From: Giesbergeria sp.
GTDB lineage: Bacteria; Pseudomonadota; Gammaproteobacteria; Burkholderiales; Burkholderiaceae_C
DNA: 14,205 nt
NCBI GenBank assembly: GCA_030690515.1
Contig: JAUYGP010000085.1
Coordinates: forward strand, 1-14,205
Reading direction: 5' to 3'
In this document: positions 13,851 to 14,205 of the stretch, one piece after another
Layout of the letters: the number at the start of each line of letters is the position of its first letter
Numbering within the stretch: the stretch's first letter is position 1
Made by a program: the position numbers and the translations under genes
Notes under the pieces: generated by a model
Database searches by the model: none
What the model was told of the DNA's origin: nothing
Seen by the model: the letters and a program-made list of their open reading frames with translations, nothing else

Positions 13851-14205
13851 TCAGAGAGCTGGCTGGATGCGTTCTGACAGCAAATCCCAGACGGGTTGGA
13901 CATGGGCAGGCAGCGGGGGCAGTGTGCCCAGGTCGGTATGGGATTCGTCGGGGCTGTGAAAATCGCTGCCGCGCGAAGCCGCCAGGCCGAATTCCTGCGC
14001 CATGGTGGCGTAGCTCACGGCCTCGGCCGCCGAGTGGCTGCCCGTGACCACCTCCACCGCCTGGCCCCCGTGCTGCTTGAATTCGGAGAACAGCGCAAAC
14101 TCCTCGTTGGCGCTCAGGCGGTAGCGCGCCGGGTGGGCAATCACGGCCACGCCACTGGCCTGGGTGATCCAGCGCACGGCGTCGCCCAGGCTGGCCCAGC
14201 GGTGC
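13851..14205 (-). CDS. PHP-domain phosphatase, C-terminal part (3',5'-nucleoside bisphosphate phosphatase type)
   Basis: The gene enters from the right edge, so only about the last 118 codons are visible and the start lies outside. The visible part contains VAVIAHPARYRLS, a conserved PHP motif with a metal-binding His, then GGQAVEVVTGSHS, and the SRGSDFHSPDESHTDLG motif near the end, whose Asp and His are metal ligands. This pattern matches the YciV/TrpH group, which acts on 3',5'-nucleoside bisphosphates or RNA 5' ends (RNase AM). It precedes the YciO-like gene by nine bases, as in related genomes I remember. No frameshift is seen in the visible part. Confidence 0.9.
   Translation of the reverse strand, partial: HRWASLGDAVRWITQASGVAVIAHPARYRLSANEEFALFSEFKQHGGQAVEVVTGSHSAAEAVSYATMAQEFGLAASRGSDFHSPDESHTDLGTLPPLPAHVQPVWDLLSERIQPAL

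Noticed and set aside
1..14205. CRISPR array, tRNA, rRNA or transposase genes
   Set aside because: No regularly spaced repeats, cloverleaf-like segments or transposase motifs were seen on either strand by reading.

Overview
The window looks like chromosome from a high-GC betaproteobacterium of the Burkholderiales, most probably Comamonadaceae (Acidovorax-like). This rests on protein-level recognition, the imuA-imuB-dnaE2 cassette, the trpS/M50/YciO/PHP gene order, and several intergenic repeats of a style I remember from that family. No database search was possible.

Layout. Positions 1-2640 are an accessory patch whose left part looks less GC-rich than the rest. It holds small repeats at the left edge, a HipA-family kinase toxin gene (minus strand) with a replaced N-terminus and no hipB, a plus-strand C-terminal remnant of an unrecognised gene joined head to head with it near 1431-1467, a doubtful 43-codon ORF, and an intact-looking RelE/ParE-type toxin plus XRE-type antitoxin pair. 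Next comes the SOS mutagenesis operon on the minus strand, imuA (7983-7186), imuB (7247-5916) and dnaE2/imuC (5911-2786). It is read from a promoter whose -10 element lies inside a CTGT-N8-ACAG LexA box at 8021-8040.

Divergent from imuA is the glutathione-dependent formaldehyde detoxification pair: S-(hydroxymethyl)glutathione dehydrogenase (8340-9446) and S-formylglutathione hydrolase (9513-10373), separated by a degenerate palindromic repeat. A long imperfect palindrome (10373-10486) fills the whole convergent gap before a hot-dog acyl-CoA thioesterase. The thioesterase is preceded by a perfect 16-bp palindrome (10955-10970).

The right end is a minus-strand housekeeping run: a PHP-domain phosphatase (partial, runs off the window), a YciO-type Sua5/YrdC protein, an M50 site-2-protease-like membrane protein, then trpS with a roughly 95-residue C-terminal extension. 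The trpS/M50 gap carries a hairpin and a GC-rich repeat.

Most of the window is known biology. I do not see a clearly new multi-gene system. The spots most worth a second look are the orphan hipA fused head to head with an unrecognised gene remnant, the TrpS C-terminal domain, and the uncharacterised palindromes. No tRNA, rRNA, CRISPR array or transposase gene was seen.
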